Of a stretch of 64,000 nucleotides of DNA, positions 62,631 through 64,000 are shown one piece after another (the first letter of the stretch is position 1; the number at the start of each line of letters is the position of its first letter). The notes beneath the pieces are model-generated. The model saw nothing but the letters and a program-made list of their open reading frames with translations, did no database searches and was not told the origin of the DNA. This stretch comes from a virus. Made by a program: the position numbers and the translations under genes. The DNA is taken from positions 263,257 through 327,256 of the IMG/VR virus record IMGVR_UViG_3300044644_001125, one strand, 5' to 3'.

Positions 62631-63026
62631 ATGACAGAAGACCAATTCCTGCAATCCCTAAAACTAAAGCCTAAGCCAATTGAACCAATCGAGGTTTACG
62701 AGTCTTTGAATATAGAAATTGCACCCAGTCATTACTGTAGGCAACTGACTTGGGCGGATGCAAAACTTTACGCGTTTGCTTTAAACATAGAAGGTAAGAT
62801 CGGATGGAGATTACCGTGTGACGAAGAAATGGGTTGCTTACTTGAAAATCATCCAAGATTTAACGGTTTCTGGTATATGCAATACTGGTGTGATGTAATC
62901 AAATCCGGCCGTATAACATCTAAAGAGTATACTGCGTGGTTGGAACCCACTGGTCTACATTTCCAAACTCGTAATGGCGAATATGTACATAATACTGTCT
63001 TTGTCCGAGATCTAAAAGATGATTGA
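62631..63026 (+). CDS. DUF1566-like protein, cluster 2 gene B6, with N-terminal extension
   Basis: A 131-residue relative from the ATG at 62631 (AAGGAAAA before it); the longer frame from 62607 starts inside the hairpin and is rejected. About 30 extra N-terminal residues (MTEDQFLQSLKLKPKPIEPI) precede the core NIEIAPSHYC, WADAKLYAFALNIEGKIGWR. The variable part is Trp/Tyr-rich (FWYMQYWCDVIKSG) and the end is VFVRDLKDD. Its stop lies eight bases inside the next gene. Confidence 0.78.
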   Translation: MTEDQFLQSLKLKPKPIEPIEVYESLNIEIAPSHYCRQLTWADAKLYAFALNIEGKIGWRLPCDEEMGCLLENHPRFNGFWYMQYWCDVIKSGRITSKEYTAWLEPTGLHFQTRNGEYVHNTVFVRDLKDD

Positions 63027-63294
63027 GATATCACCTAAATCATTCGAAAAGCGTCTAACCCACGACGATGCTAAATTTTACGTATTCTCACTAGGTAATG
63101 GTTGGCGATTCCCAACAGTTGAGGAATTGCGAATGATACATGGTTCTGATAATGATTTGGAAAACGAGTTACATTTTACTAATTCCGATACGTTAGTTTC
63201 TTTTAGTTATCGGCGTTTCATCAAATGTTTCGAACGGAATGAATGCGAAGATGATTGTTTTATCAGACCAGTCAGAGATCTAAAAGATGATTAA
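63019..63294 (+). CDS. DUF1566-like small protein, cluster 2 gene B7 (short)
   Basis: A 91-residue relative: MIEISPKSFEKRLTHDDAKF, then YVFSLGNGWRFPTVEELRMI. The NIDGK segment is deleted and WRLPT is WRFPT. The variable part has no WSS motif. It ends IRPVRDLKDD through a 12-mer-like CTAAAAGATGAT. It is the last of the family and is followed by a terminator. Confidence 0.78.
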   Translation: MIEISPKSFEKRLTHDDAKFYVFSLGNGWRFPTVEELRMIHGSDNDLENELHFTNSDTLVSFSYRRFIKCFERNECEDDCFIRPVRDLKDD

Positions 63295-63301
63295 ATCACC
63301 A

Positions 63302-63326
63302 TAGGCTACTCAGGTAGCCTTTTTAA
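63302..63326 (+). terminator. Rho-independent terminator after DUF1566-like cluster 2
   Basis: AGGCTAC and GTAGCCT pair around TCAG and are followed by TTTTT. Confidence 0.85.
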
Positions 63327-63375
63327 TATCTAAAATTCACCATAACATTTCACTATAATACTCCACCATATTATT

Positions 63376-63399
63376 GCGAGTGCCGCTAGGCACGAGCCA
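63376..63399 (+). repeat. GCGAG-hairpin-CGAGCCA element, copy 7 (different stem)
   Basis: GCGAG, stem TGCC, loop GCTA, stem GGCA, flank CGAGCCA. Compared with copies 1 and 4-6 the two arms carry paired changes that keep the stem. It lies 71 bases before the next ATG. Confidence 0.85.
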
Positions 63400-63470
63400 T
63401 ATCAAAATCAACTGTTTCAAAAGCCTAAATACCGGTAATACTGCCAAATTACGGAAGGCTAAATACAACC

Positions 63471-63710
63471 ATGAAACTACTTGAATTCTTTTATTTTAAC
63501 GACAATTCCGATGGAATGTCTAATGATCGTCGATATGATGCGACACGGGATAGCTCTGTTCTTACGAAATCAGATACCCGTAAGATTAAATTGACTTTAA
63601 GACAAATTAACCAATTGAGATTATCAACCGAAGCCCATGAAGCTGAAAAGCAAGCAGAAGCAGGGTTTATTTCTCAAATGTATTCCAAACCAGTAGATGC
63701 CCAACAATAG
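63471..63710 (+). CDS. small conserved phage protein of the portal region
   Basis: A 79-residue protein: MKLLEFFYFNDNSDGMSNDR at the start, then VLTKSDTRKIKLTLRQINQL and RLSTEAHEAEKQAEAGFISQ. I recall this KSDTRK.KLTL.QIN.LR pattern in small proteins close to the portal gene of T4-like phages of aquatic bacteria; T4 itself has the scaffold protein gp67 at that position, but direct similarity is not visible. GGAAGG lies 12 bases before the ATG. A CTAAATA box (63425-63431) could be its late promoter. It overlaps the next gene by 14 bases. Confidence 0.7.
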   Translation: MKLLEFFYFNDNSDGMSNDRRYDATRDSSVLTKSDTRKIKLTLRQINQLRLSTEAHEAEKQAEAGFISQMYSKPVDAQQ

Positions 63711-64000
63711 TCCCGCTTTCGTCTTAGGGAATGGTCGTAGTCGCTTGGCTATTGATTGCTCTCAATTAACAACAAATGGAACTGTTTACGGATGTAATGC
63801 AGTTTATAGGGAATTTGACCCAGACTACTTGATTGCAGTCGATACCAAAATGGTCAATGAAATTGTCTCAACCGGATACCAAGAAACCCACCAAGTTTGG
63901 ACTAATCCCAATAGAGGGATTCATACTAAAAAGAATCTTAACTTCTTTAGTCCACACAAAGGATGGAGCTCAGGTCCAACTGCTCTTTGGTTTGCCGCGT
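63697..64000 (+). CDS. conserved phage protein with GNGRS motif (3'-truncated by window edge)
   Basis: The ATG at 63697 lies inside the preceding gene; 101 residues are visible before the window ends. The start, NSPAFVLGNGRSRLAIDCSQ, followed by VYGCNAVYREFDPDYLIAVD and GWSSGPTALWFAA, is a pattern I recall from phage proteins with a Rossmann-like nucleotide-binding front, loosely like DUF115-type glycosyltransferase relatives. The GNG-S loop may bind a nucleotide or nucleotide-sugar. No function is assigned, and the C-terminal half is outside the window. Confidence 0.65.
   Translation, partial: MPNNSPAFVLGNGRSRLAIDCSQLTTNGTVYGCNAVYREFDPDYLIAVDTKMVNEIVSTGYQETHQVWTNPNRGIHTKKNLNFFSPHKGWSSGPTALWFAA

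Overview
The window is part of the genome of a large, AT-rich, contractile-tailed bacteriophage distantly related to the T4 supergroup. The evidence is a set of T4-type proteins that can be recognised from their sequence: late sigma factor gp55, recombination nuclease gp46/gp47, RNase H/FEN, portal gp20, and baseplate proteins gp6, gp25, gp53, gp26 and a gp5-like spike. Several genes are preceded by the T4 late promoter box TATAAATA or close variants. Early or middle genes have ordinary sigma70-type promoters (TTGAC/TATAAT). No chromosomal marker identifies the host, and no tRNA or rRNA gene was seen.

Layout. (1) 1-4.7 kb, plus strand: the tail of a small gene, then a phosphoribosyltransferase, an AbrB-like protein, a T4-type RNase H/5' nuclease and a run of small conserved proteins. 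It ends at a terminator shared with the convergent block. (2) 4.8-39.8 kb, minus strand: one long virion block, in transcription order a tube-cap/baseplate protein, gp53, a hub-like protein, a gp5-like spike, gp25, gp6, a giant 4,529-residue structural protein, a 43-residue ORF, a small structural protein, four tandem paralogous fibre proteins and a 1,438-residue glycine-rich adhesin. (3) 39.9-48.7 kb: gp55, two small minus-strand genes, gp47, a Vsr-like nuclease and gp46, then three tandem DUF1566-like genes, a PD-(D/E)XK resolvase-like protein and RNase HI. A 1.47-kb gene-free stretch follows, packed with repeats and what looks like a large structured RNA. (4) 48.7-59.1 kb: an Ala/Pro/Lys-rich protein, gp26 and a small partner, a tape measure with a transglycosylase domain, and the portal gene interrupted by an HNH intein. 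(5) 59.1-64 kb: a repeat-containing protein, a small protein that is a paralogue of the gene cut by the left edge, and seven more DUF1566-like genes. The window ends with two small genes of portal-region type, the second cut by the right edge.

How the parts fit. Virion and baseplate genes are served by late promoters that gp55 would read. The gp46/gp47/RNase H/resolvase set would process replication and recombination intermediates.

Three dispersed signals stand out. First, an almost invariant 12-mer (ATTATCTTTTAG or its complement) occurs at least 20 times between genes and is absent between the genes of the minus-strand virion block. In three promoters it sits at the same place between -35 and -10. 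Second, a family of 24-nt hairpins has constant flanks and four different, fully compensated stems. Third, ten DUF1566/C-type-lectin-like paralogues have near-constant N-terminal halves and hypervariable C-terminal halves. Two of them carry an NNC/NNT codon run followed directly by the hairpin, which resembles the target end of a diversity-generating retroelement, although no reverse transcriptase or template repeat is visible here.
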